Assembly: GCF_014805625.2 (NCBI RefSeq)
Contig: NW_023998464.1
Span: 7,305,691-7,369,690 of the forward strand
DNA length: 64,000 nt
Reading direction: 5' to 3'
From: Glossina fuscipes
Lineage: Eukaryota; Arthropoda; Insecta; Diptera; Glossinidae
The translations under genes were made by a program, and so were the position numbers. Below the pieces are notes generated by a model that worked only from the letters and a program-made list of their open reading frames with translations, did no database searches and had not been told where the DNA came from. Of this stretch, positions 1-13,500 are shown piece by piece. Numbering within the stretch: the first letter of the stretch is position 1; each line of letters starts with the position of its first letter.

Positions 1-537
1 ATGTGAAACAACACAAACATTTTTAGTTTTCACACATGCCACTGTAGTTAGATGAACAATAAGGTCAGTTTTTGAAACTCATGAAACACTCACACAAAGT
101 CATCCATGGACTTGTAAACATCAATTTGTTTTCATATATGCAAACACACGCTTACAATCATATCAAAATTTCTTTTCTAAATAAATAAATATTGATCTGA
201 CTTAGTTTCATGTTAAGAACATTGCATGCGAACATGTGTGCGCGTATATGAATGCTTGTTAAAAATAATATTTCGAATGTTAAAATTTTATTTGATTTTA
301 TTTTACGAAAATAATTTGAATTTGAAAGTATTTCCCTCAATTTTCCTAGTAACAGAGAAACATACGCATGCACACTAGAGGAGCATGCACAGATCATAGA
401 TAGGTTTAATCATACATAAACAATACATGGATATGCATCCGTACATGTATGTATCTCTATGCATTTACAAGTATATATATATATAAACACATATCCGTGA
501 TGATACTATATTGGATAGTACTCATATTGTTTTATCG

Positions 538-541
<4 letters not shown>

Positions 542-570
<29 letters not shown>
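542..570. repeat. (TA)n microsatellite
   Basis: Uninterrupted alternating TA dinucleotides for about 29 bases. A second tract lies about 400 bases downstream. Confidence 0.95.
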
Positions 571-932
571 CGAAGTTTCTCATGTTAAGTCGTAAAAATC
601 GGATCATTATGAGACTAGTTCACTGACGCTTTTATACTCTTAATAACTTTAGTGTCGAGGCAGAAAATATTTCTATTTGACTTGTGCACCATATTTCGTG
701 AGGTCTATGTCAAGTTAAAACAATTTTTAAGGAGCGAAGTAATGCTGCACAGAGTTTGATCTCTACTCTGATCGATCATTCGTAGTTTATGACGATCCTC
801 CCAACCACTCATTCGTTTTCTATCAAGATTTGGAATGTTACGAATGTTTACACATACTCCCTATATTCGCTTCGATCTTTGCATTTCCGTAAACTTGTGA
901 AATCAGTTCATTTTGTGTATGTTTATGCCCAT

Positions 933-935
<3 letters not shown>

Positions 936-964
<29 letters not shown>
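936..964. repeat. (TA)n microsatellite
   Basis: Uninterrupted alternating TA tract of about 29 bases in otherwise non-coding AT-rich DNA. Confidence 0.95.
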
Positions 965-3900
965 CGTCCCTAACATGCATTGATTGCTATTTATTCCTAT
1001 GCTTCTAAATGTATTTTATTGAAATCTATTAAATTCTCAACACTGGTTTTTAATTGATTTCAATTTAAGCTCCTATGGGTTTACAAGTGTAAAGAAACTT
1101 CTGTTTATGCCAATGTACACCAGGGTATGTATGTGCACGCTTATCTTATGTTCTTAGGGACATATGTAACTGTTTTACTGTCTAGTAACGAGAAAAAAAG
1201 CAACAAAGGAGCTAAACTTAACAATTGATTTATTTTCAAAAGTTTTATACACATTTGTTTCTATAGCTGGATGGGAAAGTAATAACAACTTTGATGTTTT
1301 TGTTATTGTCGTTATTATAAAGCTAAGAAAGCAAGGGAAGAAGCCTTGATTATCAATTCAATGTAAAAATTTATTAAAATAGTTTTGAATACAACTAAAC
1401 CTTTTGGAAGATGTTATGAACATTATTGTAATTTAATTAAAAAATTTGTATATCTATTATCAAGACTAAGATTTAAACTTTTCGCCATTGTATGTGTAAT
1501 ACTTATTAGAAACATGGGATCGTATTCTTGAATTATTCTTAAATTTTCACCACTCAGGAGTGCTTAAGAGGTGAAAATAACCCAATATTTTGTAGGTCGG
1601 AACTTATCGTTTAATAATTTCAATGCCATCAGAACTGCGATGATTTTAAGCGACAAATGTATTGGAATACTCTCAATATGAAACACATATTCGGTTAAGG
1701 AAAACGGGTTGCTTACTTTACGTTAATTGCGTGCTTTAGTTGTGTTATTCATTGATAGTAAAGAGTAGATTTAATTATCTGGCCAGATTGCAAAGGCGCA
1801 CGACAGGTAATTTCCTTCCGATCCTATTAAACACAGAACATTACTGTTTATCGCGTTGCTTTGGCCTGCGCAATTGTTTTTTCTTCTTCGCACACTATTT
1901 TACTTTTCATTACCTATTATTAATCTCTTCAAACATGTTTCGATTTCTTTTAGTTTCCTACGGCACCCTGATTATCAGCTTCACGCGGTACCTAGCCTTA
2001 TGCGGATTATACAAAATTCTTTTTGGTACTATGTTTGCTCAATAAGAGGGAATAAGCTAGTCTTTCTTAAGTTTATTTCGTTTCGGTTGTTTGAAACGCG
2101 AGCTTTTTTGACGGTCAAACAAAAAGCGAAAGTACAGCAATGCAGTCGAATCGAGCATTAATGTGGCAAAAAAGTGGAGAGATAAACTTGTGGATTTTAA
2201 AGCAATTTCGGCGATTCTTTAGTGATTAACTTTTCTGCTCTGATTTTTAAAATGGTTTTGGCCTAAATAGCGAAAATATTCGAAACGAACGAATCATCAT
2301 CAATCTAAATGCCATATAAGGTGGTAAACAAAGGAGGGAAAGAAAAAATAGGCCATCAACCACAATTAAAACGGCCTATGAATGCATACAAATTTATATA
2401 TCAGTTACTTTATATGCACAGAATTTTGCTCATGTTTATGGATTCGCTCCAAATAACGATGAATGTACAAAAACGTAAGCTGCCTAAATTATTATTATTG
2501 TATTAACATAAATTCTTAAACCATGCAATGGAATATACTGTATCAGAGTTCTGACCGTATGTACGATAACACTGTAGCTTTATGTAACATATTGCTAAAC
2601 ATAGTAAAACATTTACATACATTACATATACATTAGCCGTTTAGTAAGTAGATAAATTTTCAGATCGACATCATTCCAATATGGTTATTAGTCCTTCAAA
2701 TCATTTTTACAAGTTTATATTAATGTGTATGTACGCTATCATTCATGGTAACAAGTACATTAAGGTCCATGTATGCATAGGCATATACGTCTCTTTGTGG
2801 TAAGACTTGAGAGTAACTTGCTGTACGCACAAACATCTTTCATAGTCATGCTCAATCTACACATATGCCCATATGCAGATACAGAGACCCTAAACTGAGC
2901 TAAACCTCCTTAGCAATGTTGCACTTTTATTATGATTTGTCGGCTCTTGCTTTCGAAATAATTATTAGATTGTTTTGTTTTTGGCTTTTTTATTTTTTGG
3001 TTTCCTAACGTTCGGTATGGTACTATGTGTACTATGTGTATTATAGCTTTGCATTTTATTAATTACGAAAATCATGCACCTTTGCCTCTTCCCGGGCACA
3101 ACTTTCTTGCTTACTTACCTTAAAGTTCAGGCGGCCGTAACATAAAGTGAACATAGAAACAATAGCATAACTTTATTGCCTTTTAATAAACCTTATACTT
3201 GTCCTAAAAACATCAAAAGCCCGCAACATAAAAGTTTTCTTTTCTATTATAATCCTATCCTATTTACATTGGTAGATTTTATTATTTTCAAAACGCGTCA
3301 TTTCGTCCTGCCCGGTCTAACGTCATACGCTTGAATTCTTCAAGCTTCAAAAGGGTAAGCAAAAGGAAAGCTATAGTGCGCTACAGCGCACAAATCTTAA
3401 GCAATTCTTGTCCGAGTTCCTAGAATAAAAGAAAAGTCAGCATTCTTTCTCTGTAACTGGCGTCCGAGAAAACGGACATTGAAGGAAACTCGAGGCCGGG
3501 TGGCATTTTCTTCGATTACACACTTTTCTATTGCAGTTGTAATACTAAAAGAAGTAATTACGTACAACAGACCGAACAATGCATTAAAAATGAAATTGCA
3601 AATGTTCACTTTTTTCAGTCCTAAAAACTATTGAGTTCAGCAAAATTTATATTTGAAAAACTATCTTCACTGGTGTGACGGAGCAAATTCTCCCGGCTCC
3701 CTGCGCGCTCACTCTCACTTAAGCACTTTTTTGCAAGAAAATCTTTTGTTTCTTGATTGATCATTGGTGTATTTGACGAACTGATTGATTGAATAGCAGT
3801 GCTATTACCATTTATGACTATCTAATCAATGACTTTTTTCAACTCCTTATTTGCAGTCCTCTTGAAAATCACTAGCGCACGATTCGCTCCTTTCAGTTGT

Positions 3901-5544
3901 TTCATTCAATCCAAACCAATCGAACATAGAACCAAAAATGATGGCAGTATATAAACGTAAATACCATAAAATTCCACAGATTTCTAATAAACGATGCTTC
4001 GGTACGTAAATTAGTCAATTGTATTAATGAGAGCGGCAGAAGGCATGGAGTTATTGGTGAATGGGGTGTGAGCGATATGTATGCGTGTGCTGACGATTAT
4101 AGTCAGGAGAGGGCAATGCCATTAAGACCGTAAATAGGCGAATTGTCAATCGATTTACATCTCAGATAGAAAATCAGAAAATAGCTAATTTCAAACGAGG
4201 TACACCTTACTTAAGTTTAAGCCTAAGACATGTATGTAAAGTAAATTTACTTAAAACTTAAGACAAATTTCTAGTTACAGCACAGGACCATAATCAAGGT
4301 AGTTTTGACCCTACTCTTTCAAGCAAATAGCAGAACGAATGAATAACCTAAGAACAATTAAAAAATACCGGCAATCCTAAAGAAAAGCTGATTACGCGAA
4401 GTTCTTTCTTTAATAAGCGTCAATGGAATGGCAGATAGCCCTAAGTTATTATAATAAAGTGACTGGAAAGCATCGTCTTTTTTATGGATTAGTGTGGTTG
4501 AAACGATTAAATGTTTTTCTTAGAAAGCCCATCATTTGACTAACTATTTTGAAAATTTATACCATCTCCGGTTTCTTGTAAAAGACGAAAGAAACTTTAA
4601 CAATATTTGCCGAAATCATCGAACTTGGGGCTTCCACAAATAAGAAGCAGCCGAGCAAACGCTTAGCTTATTCGATTAAATCATTTTGATTGAGCATATA
4701 TTTATTATAAGAGCTTCGACATATATTTCTGAAAATTGCAAATGGAATTAAAACTTTAATAGACAAAAAAAGCCACAAACCAAAGGAAATTAAAATCAAT
4801 AAAATTCGATTTAATAAAGAGAAATATTCAAATATAAATTCATTTTACAATGCATGCTTAGTTTTTAAGAAAAACCTTACCTTAGGCACCTACTCACACA
4901 GGTATGTGTTAAACTTTTATATACATCATGAAACATGGAAGCATAATTGATTTGTCGTACCGGATGGAATAAGAGAAAATTTGATAATAAAATAATAAAT
5001 ATATATTCTTGAATAGTGCAAGATTCTCAGTCTATCTAGACAGAATAGTCCGTTAGCTGGTTGAATTTCGCAAAAATTAAAATGAAGCATTCAAACTTCA
5101 CTTGCAGCTTCTTATCTAGTGATGTGACATCAATGGCGTAACGTATCCATATGTACCGCTAAAGTGCACGAAGATTGAAAGAACAACTACAACAATAAAA
5201 ATTGGCAGATTCATAATATTATAAAATTATATAAGTTACAACATGCATTGTTATGAAATTCGCTTTTATAAGATACAGTCCGTATCACTAGATTGCAGAT
5301 ATTTTGATCAAGAGAAATACACTTCAAAGTTCTTCTATTTACAATTATATTTCTTTTAATGTAGGATTATTTACAAATTATTTTTGACAATACTTTCGAC
5401 TGCTTAACTCAAATATTCTTTTTCTGCTCTCCTGTCTTTAACAAATATTCTATTTATATACTTTTTTGCCATCATATTACTATTACCTAATTTTATGACT
5501 TGATTTTTAACTCGTTAACTTGCTTTCGTTGGTAACCGTTCATC

Positions 5545-5661
5545 GGTCTGCAGCTGCATGACTCGCTTGCGAATATGCACTTTGTTTTTACCTATCTGCT
5601 TTTCCGCTAATCGCTTTTATTGGTCTGCAGCTGCATGACGCCTCGCGAATGTACATTTGGT
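5545..5661. repeat. Direct duplication, period 77 bp, with CAGCTG E-boxes
   Basis: Two blocks, 5545-5584 and 5622-5661, share GGTCTGCAGCTGCATGAC at their start. Each then continues with a CGC..GCGAAT(A/G)T(G/A)CA(C/T)TT(T/G)G segment. The unit is about 77 bp, and each copy carries a palindromic CAGCTG E-box embedded in CTGCAGCTGCAT. This is seen directly. A regulatory role is only possible, since E-boxes bind bHLH factors. Confidence 0.75.
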
Positions 5662-6350
5662 TGTAGAAAACGCCTAGATTGGGGATTTCCGTAACAATTT
5701 ATATTGTTATTTATTTATTTATACATATATATAACTAGATATATATATATAACTTACAAGTCATACATAGTACGTAATGGTATAAAATTTGTTACAAAAT
5801 TTTATTAAAGAATAATCAGCCTATTGGTACGTCAACAAAAAGGAAGAAACTTCGCGGTTATTGGACTATGGTCACAGATATAGCCGACAGTGGCTCCGTA
5901 TTAATTCAAATATAATTTTTGTACTTGCCATACATTATGACCTATGTACCGATTCCATTAGAGAATAACGCAACAAAATCCATGTGTCTATTGACTTCAA
6001 TATCATATAAGAAAACATGTTTCATGAAAATGACAAAAATTTATTCAAGCAGTTCCGATAGTTTTTTTTTTTTTTTGGGAATAATAATCCCAAATACATG
6101 ACATTTAAATGAAATTAAATTTTATTTAAATCTTAGATGTATTACCTTCAGGAAAACACAACCTAAAAATTCTACTTAAGATTTGTTTAAAATTTGAATT
6201 TTATTTCCGTCATCAAACTTAGTAGCATAGTACTTAGCATACTAGTAGTGTACATACATACTTAGTGGAATGCTACTCTGGCGGTAACATACAAATTCCA
6301 AATCTTGAAGACTTCGTAGGATGTGCATCAATTCTTGGAATGTATCTGCT

Positions 6351-6411
6351 TGATTGGCGGAGTAGACTAAGCATCTCGACTAACAATTCATTTGTCGTGG
6401 GTTCAAATCTC
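6351..6411 (+). repeat. tRNA-derived SINE core (A and B box), copy 1
   Basis: Contains an RNA polymerase III-like A box (TTGGCGGAGTAGAC at about 6354) and a B box (GGGTTCAAATCTC, 6399-6411) about 45 bases apart, as in tRNA-derived SINEs. The central part resembles the copy at 39866-39924 on the other strand, including a TCTCGAC segment and TTCATT..G before the B box. It does not fold into a clean cloverleaf with a matched acceptor stem, so a functional tRNA gene is unlikely. Confidence 0.5.
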
Positions 6412-9400
6412 AAAAGCGGTAAGTTCTTCAATGAAGCCGATAACCTCAGATGTTTTACTTTAAGAGCTTTTAGTCCTTCAATATGTTTCTTTGTCCGTTG
6501 ATCCACCTTCTTTTAAAGGGTGTGAAGATAAAGAGATAAAGATAAGAGCTCTGTTAAATATTTAAAATTAGTATTTAATTGAATTTGAAAACCTACTCCG
6601 TTCATATTAAAAAAAGTAAAATATTTTCGTGGAGCATGAGAGCATGAGTCTATACGAAAATGCCTTTCAAAGAAACCAAACAAATTCAAAGTCTGCTTAT
6701 GGCAACTGTTTTTAACAATTTTTTGAATTGATTGGAATTGTGCCCAATTACTCGTCCTTTTCCCTTCTTCGCCTTCTGATCTCTTGAGTTAATTTCAAGA
6801 ATTTCGATCGCGCAATAGTATATTTAAGGAACAACGTAAAAGCCTCAAAACATTTAGGCATTCTTTCGTTACTTTCCCTTTCTGCTCAGGGAAGTGGTTG
6901 ACCTAAATTAAGCTTATTAGCATAGTTTTAATTCTTATTTTCAATCACTGGGAACAGAGTTTTGAAGTCTTTGATTCTCAGCCCATCTCTTACAGATGAC
7001 AATAATAGTTAGATTGTAGTCGAATTAACTGACGAACGTATCTTGGGATATATCTTGCATACCTTCGGAATGCCCCAAAAGACACGATAAAACTAGTACA
7101 TCCTTATTACTCATTGATATAAATATAATTTGTGTCTTTCTTCAAACTCAACTTCCTCAAAAAGATTTCCCAGGAAATCCTCTAAATTGATAAGCGAACA
7201 GATAAAAAGAGATTTTAATCCCTTGATAATGAGTTTGAAATTCTTATTAGAACACCTAACGAAGCAAAGAGCTAAGTACATAACATTGTAGGTGTACGTA
7301 CGTATTAAGATTTGGATTGCATTTGAACAGGAGTTTTGCCTTACAGCAGAGAAATCAAGCATTTACCCTATTAGGTCGTTCCGAAGGTCCTTGTATATGT
7401 GTACTAAGCTAGGAGGACAAAAACCGTTATACATTTTTGACATTGAGTAAGTATTCTTGTGTTGTGACCATTCACCAGTCACCACTAATAAGAGAAAGCA
7501 ATGCGTTTTCTTGTCATAGCTTGTGCGACTTTCTTTATACACGATGTAATATCCCTGAGCATTGGTTGCTGTGAAAACCTGCAATATCGGTCTTGCTATA
7601 GAACGAGACTCTTAAGTCACGAAAACCATAAATACAAAACTTATGAGCAGCGTATGATGGTGTTCAGACGATGGTGTACGTATATTATGTTTAGTAAGAT
7701 ACGCTGGACAGACAATGGGCTTATTTGTACTAACATTTAGCATCAGTCAAAATCAGGTATTTTCTGGTTGCGAGTGCCAAGCCCAACTTGCTATCGCACA
7801 CTAGTCAACGTCAAAGTGGCGTGAATCGGTGGATGAGTGTAAAAGTAAGCGGAGGAGTCACTATTTTTATTTTGCGTTGAACGCTGACAAGGGCGGGAAC
7901 ACGTTGACTTTAGATGCCCTCGACCACCAAGAAGAGCAGACGCACTCTTGCTTTTCTCTTATGTTAATTGAGAACTCATGTAGAAGTGCGTTTAAGTCTT
8001 CACACGCTTCGAGGATTTTCGATAGTGATGTAAAGGTATTTCATAATAGTAGATTATTAATGTATTTGTTAGATTTAACAATTGAATAATACGATAATAG
8101 TATGTTTGCATGTATATTGCAATCTAAATATCGAAGATAAGCAGGTAGTCAACTTAGTGAAATGAAATTTAAACTAAAATACGTGAGTTTAAATAAATCT
8201 GCGAACTCTGTAACGTACTGGGAAGAGAACTGTTTAGTGTCCTCACTCGTCCTAGACCATTGCAATGAGATTTCACAAGAGATAAATGTACGTAGGAGTT
8301 GACTCTGAAAGCTGTTTAGCTACCTACAATGCAGAAAGAGAAGAATTTTGTTCCTTACAAAACAAATACGTAAGTAGATAAATGATTGCAACAATTTTGA
8401 CCCTTTGGTATGCGTTTATTAAATGGCATGTTCGAATGGGGCCCCTCGAGTAATGGCTGCTCGAGTATGAAACTACAACTATACTATTATTAGCTGTAAT
8501 GTTATAAGTGACAGTGGGTTGGCTGCATCGTTGCAAAAGTATTCTTTGGATACTTTAGAACACGACGGATACATATACATACACAAAAAGCTTCTTTAAC
8601 TTTAGACATTGTTCTTCTATATATTTTTAAATACGCTCAAGTTTTAATATTTATATCTCCTATGTTCTCGTTGCCATTCATAATATTTCTTTCTTTTATT
8701 GCGATTACATTGTTTCAATTTCCAAATTGTTGTTAATAATATCAAGCAGGTAAAAAAGCATTAACTTCTGTTAAGTCTTTGTTTTCTTCACTAGTGCCTT
8801 TTTTTTTCTTTTATTGTGTTGAACACAAAAACCGACAAAAGAACGTGATTATGATGTGAAAAAATATTAAATGCGTCAAAAGGTGTGCTCTTCGAATCTG
8901 GCACGGCTAGAAGTGTTTTGAGTTCATTCGGTAAGCGCAGCGATGTGAAAGCACAATCCCTGTGACATTATCCAAAGTCATTAAAAAAATTATTTGGCGC
9001 GAATTAGAGGTGAAATAGAAATCACTAAAACAGTTGAAAGGTGAAGACGTTTTACTCGAAGATTTGTTTCTCAAAATTCTCGTATCATTGACGCTTGCAA
9101 ACTTCATCCATTTTCCTTTAAAGTATGTTTAAATGTGTTTTGCTAAAAGTTGATGAGGTATTTGCTACATTTTAGTGTTGATCGGTTGGATTTATGAAAA
9201 GAGACATAACAGAACGGAATGTAGAACGATATGTAAAAGTAAATCGCCCAGCCACCCAACGTTTAATTAGCTCATAAGTGGACGAAAACAGTCTTCTGAT
9301 CTATTCGGCAAAAAGAATAACTTGGGTACGACGGCGTTCCTCAATAAAAACATGTATTATCTTACACTTGGAAAGGACAGAGTGTCGGCCGGGCCCCATT

Positions 9401-9940
9401 TATAAAGGGAACGGTGATAATCTGATCATTTCTTAACGTTACAAAATCGAATATGTGATGATCGGTTTTCTTCCTTACTCTCTGGTTTATAAACAATTCA
9501 CAATCAACTCGAGCTTAAAGGTATGCTTGCTCACGTCTCAGTTTCTGTCCATATAGCCCTCTGTTAGCGTGTTAGTGTTTAAGATTTAAGCGTTAAAGTT
9601 GGATAAAAAAGTTACATTCACTTTAGAATGAATTCTTCTGATCCGCCATCTCTGCACGTATGGACAAACTTCGCGAAACAAACTGAGACTATTTCCAGAC
9701 AAAGTTTTTAATGAACCCTGTTTAAGATTAATGCGAAAAGAATAAAATGACATAGTTTCCTGTCTTTTGGCCTTGAAGGCAAATTTTATCAATTTCGAAA
9801 TGCATTAATTATGCCTTCCTGTTCAGAAGAAATAAAAATGAAGACACCGCCAGCTTTCAGCTATTAAATGAATGCATACATATAGTTTATAAATCTTTTG
9901 ATTGTTCTTATTTTTATGACAACTCATTATCTTTATCACA

Positions 9941-10525
9941 ATGAAATTTCTATGTTGGATTTTCATTAGCATTTCATTCATTGTTTGCATTTTAAACGAA
10001 CAATGCATACAAGCACATCAGTCAAATATTTCACAGTTGTGCAGAGGGTCCAATCTGAAACAAACACCAATAAATGACAAAAATAATTTTCCTTCATTTT
10101 TTCTACTTTTATTTTCATTTTTCATAGGCACCGTCACATTGCCACAGCAAGAACGGCAAAACCAATACACAATTGAGGACACCTCCCCAAGAAGTGCTCA
10201 ATCGTTGACACATAACCACTTGCTGTTCCTTAACATGATGAATAATAAAAAAGATGAGAACAACAAAGAAAACGACCATATCGTAGACGTGAATTTTAAT
10301 CGTTTAAACGGTCAGCAACAGAGGAAGCAACCGCATTATCAACGTCGGCATAAACAAATATTAACAACCGGATTAAAAGGGGAGCATGACGGACTTAATA
10401 AGGATTTCTTAAAGCTACCATCACGACCGCCATATTTTGACTTTGGCATGCCTCGCAACATAACGGCACGTTCGGGTCAAACGGCAGCCATTACTTGTCG
10501 CGTAGAAAATTTAGGTGATAAGTCG
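9941..10525 (+). CDS. dpr2/dpr3: dpr-like exon 1 (visible): N-terminal region and start of Ig1
   Basis: The open frame starts with MKFLCWIFISISFIVCIL, a textbook signal-peptide core, and runs through an asparagine/glutamine/lysine-rich low-complexity linker into the first Ig strands (PRNIT..TAAITCRVENLGDKS). It ends at a TCG|GTGAGT donor at 10525, phase 0. A strong acceptor (pyrimidine tract then CATAG) ends at 10127, so the true coding exon may start at 10128 with the signal peptide supplied by an exon further upstream. No GT in the 9941-10127 stretch gives a sensible in-phase exon. Ig sequence from about 10430 on is secure; everything before 10128 is provisional. Confidence 0.75.
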
Positions 10526-13500
10526 GTGAGTTATTATATAAAAGATAGTTAAGAAATATTTACATTTTGAATCTTGACAAAATTCGAAACCCATTTATTC
10601 CTTCAAGCTCATTGAAGCCATGAGAAGCACGGAAGTCGGCCCAAAAATACACTTATGTACCTACGTAGTCCCATCTTAATATAGTAAAATATTAAAAATT
10701 ATAACTCGCTGGTACAAATAAAAATTTATGTTACCTCAGAACTTTTATGCGGAAGCACACTTCAAAGAATTGACTCTTTCCGTTTAAAACTCCTACATTT
10801 AATTATCACGCCAGAAATACTATTTTCCAATCAATGCACAAGCCTAATATATCTATATCTGTGGAGTCAGGGGTCCACTTGCTACCTATCTCCTAGTAGA
10901 GCAAGTTCTTAGGAATGGAGGTAGCGAGTCCCGACTATTGCGTAAGGAGCTTCGAACATTGTCGTGATGGCTGTGATTTTTATCATTCCTAAAATGAATA
11001 ATTAGATATAAAGATAGGTCTCAACACTCCACAGAGTACGTTTATTGGCCATACACATTAAATAAATCTAATACTCGAGTTGTGGTTGCGGCCTTTAGTC
11101 TATAGGGATTGTCTAACCATCTGGTTTATTTGCTAACAATAAGCTGAGCTAACTAAATCTATTCCTATCGTTAAGCTCAATGCTTCGCCATCCTTTCCTA
11201 TCTTTCCCATCTAATTAGAAAAGGGAAATCGCGTTCGCCTCCAATGCGATTTTCTCATATGCGTCGACAACAACAATAAATTAAAGCAACAAAATTTTCA
11301 AAGAAATTTCGCTATATGCGAAAAATGTAACTTGCTTGTCCTCTCATTACGGGAAAGTTGATAGCGAGCCAAAAGTTCAAGCAAAAAATATAGAGGCCTT
11401 GAAATTCAATTGTATTTCAAACATGATTTCTAAAACGAAAATTTCGAAAAAAAACGAAGAATACAGGTTATGTATTACAAGCGAGTGAGGCAACGTCGTC
11501 GGCGAAAATATTTCGCGAAACTTAGTTAACGAATAGTTTTTTGTTTGATCTTCAACAGGTAAGTACCTGGACGCGGACTTAATAATGACCGCCTGATCTT
11601 TGGACCGCATGAACTCTTTTGGTACACGAAATACTTAGACGGTAAATATGTGTGATTTTCGTTCTGAATTCATGTCCATTTGGTTGTGGATTTACAAATA
11701 GAGAAAGTCGGAATAACACAATTCCAAGACACTTTATGTCGTCAAAAGTAAGTGTAAGTCAAAAGGTTCAATTCGGTTTCTATATTCAATGGGCGGTCTT
11801 CAGTCGTGGGCGGACATGCCAAGTTTTAATTTTCCATCCTAATTTGACGATAAGGCTTTGCAAGAGTAGATTAAGAATAACGCTTCGCATATGTGACCTT
11901 TGAAATTTTTTGCAGACTAGGGATGTGTATATATTTTAAAAGTTTACGTTACAATTCTCGGTAGTACTAGCGGAAGGACAAGCCTAATACATCTTGACCT
12001 CTTGCCCATGAACATAAACGTAATACCGAAATCTGTTCGTTCGCAACTTCATTAACATATTTCTTAATTGTTTTCGTTGCTTTTATTTCGTTGGTTTATG
12101 TTCTGATTTGTTTTCTTATTTCTTTCTTCAATGCTAACGTCATAAGGTCTCCTGGATACGTAAACGAGATTTGCATATTTTAACGGCGGGCATTTTAACC
12201 TATACCTCAGACGAACGTTTCAAGGTAAAAAAGCGCGAGAAAGTGCTTAAGACGCTTCAACGTTTAAGAGCACAAATTTTATTTATTTCTGTTGTATTTG
12301 CATTTATCTTATATGTAAAGGTTGTCAGAACGGGTGGTTCGAAAAACTGGTCATTACACATAAGATATGCCCAACCACGAGACAGCGGCATTTATGAATG
12401 TCAAGTGAATACTGAGCCAAAGATATCAATGGCATTTCGATTGAATGTTGTCGGTAAGTTGTAAGTTCTTTAATAAATATTCAAAACGTATTTGTATTCT
12501 CCTTTATTACGTTCATCTTTTAAGTAACACCGCCGGATGCAAAAGCCTTCATTTCCGGTCCGATGGATTTGTACGTTAAGGTTGGCAGTGCCATAACATT
12601 GACTTGTCATGTTAAGCAGCCCTCTTCAATGCATGACATTGGACCAATACACTGGTATCGTGGACCTTATATACTAACACCGTTTGCAGTGCATCCCAAT
12701 GATGCAGCCATCGATATGCAACGCATTTCAATGGAATCAAAGTTGGGCGATAAATTGCAAAGCAGGTACCGCAACTTACGAACGCTGAACGTCTATGTGA
12801 AGGGTTGCAGCACGACGGCCTGCATTTCGTTAAAAACATGGTTTCTCGTTGTCGATATAATGTTGACACGCATACATTCACACACAAATATGTTCATGTG
12901 CATGACACATGTGCTACCATTGATAGGCGCCAATAAACAATTTTAGCCGTATTTGCTTCTTGCATAAAACTTTAGTATTAGTAATGGGTGCGAGTGTGCG
13001 CGCCGCTATGCGTGTTTATGTGTTTTACATGCATCCCTTTGTGTTTGGCATAACTAAACACAGCATTATAAAGCAAACGCACTTCTTTTATTCATCTTTA
13101 GTCCGTTCGTAGTTTCGTTAATGCCACACCAGAAACTAGGAGATAATTAAACATGTTTCTTTGTTGTTGCTGCTGTTAATGCTCCTGTTTTTGTTACAAA
13201 ACAGCATTTGCAATTAGCTATCATCCATGTTCGTAGGCTGGGAATTTTCACTTGTTGCGTATCTAAATACACAAGACTTTGGCTATTGCGATGCCTTAAT
13301 GAGGGAGTGAGCGTTTACGAAAACTTAGAAGAGGGAAAAAAACGATTAAACTGCCATCGGGTCACAGTGCACAGGCTTTTCGTTTGGAGAGCCAAATTAA
13401 CGACAAACGAAATGCCTATAAAACTTTTTGATTATGGTATCAATTCAACGCGTGAACCTTGTAGTCATTCTTACGTAAATTTTTCAATTACGAGAAAACC

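Larger units (their letters stand above)
1..9940. other. AT-rich upstream/intergenic region of the dpr-like gene
   Basis: No coding exon could be supported here. The short open frames lack codon structure, domains or splice partners. The stretch holds TA microsatellites near 542-570 and 936-964, a direct duplication at 5545-5661, and a tRNA-derived SINE core at 6351-6411. A TATA-like TATAAA lies about 520 bp before the first visible dpr exon (near 9402). The region may contain 5' untranslated exons or promoter elements of the dpr-like gene, but none is identifiable by eye. Confidence 0.5.

Noticed and set aside
3397..3609. Minus-strand frame with hydrophobic start
   Set aside because: No homology recognised and no exon partner; probably random.
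6351..6411. Functional tRNA gene
   Set aside because: A and B boxes are present but no paired acceptor stem or plausible anticodon loop was found; it shares its core with other dispersed copies, so it is called as SINE.
7501..7740. Frame starting with a signal-peptide-like MRFLVIACATFF and several Cys
   Set aside because: No continuing domain, no splice signals, AT-rich codon use and an equal-sized frame on the other strand; judged chance.
12171..12464. A continuous 97-codon frame across dpr exons 2 and 3
   Set aside because: It reads through the 96-bp intron. Family sequence and GT/AG signals support two exons (12147-12224 and 12321-12453).
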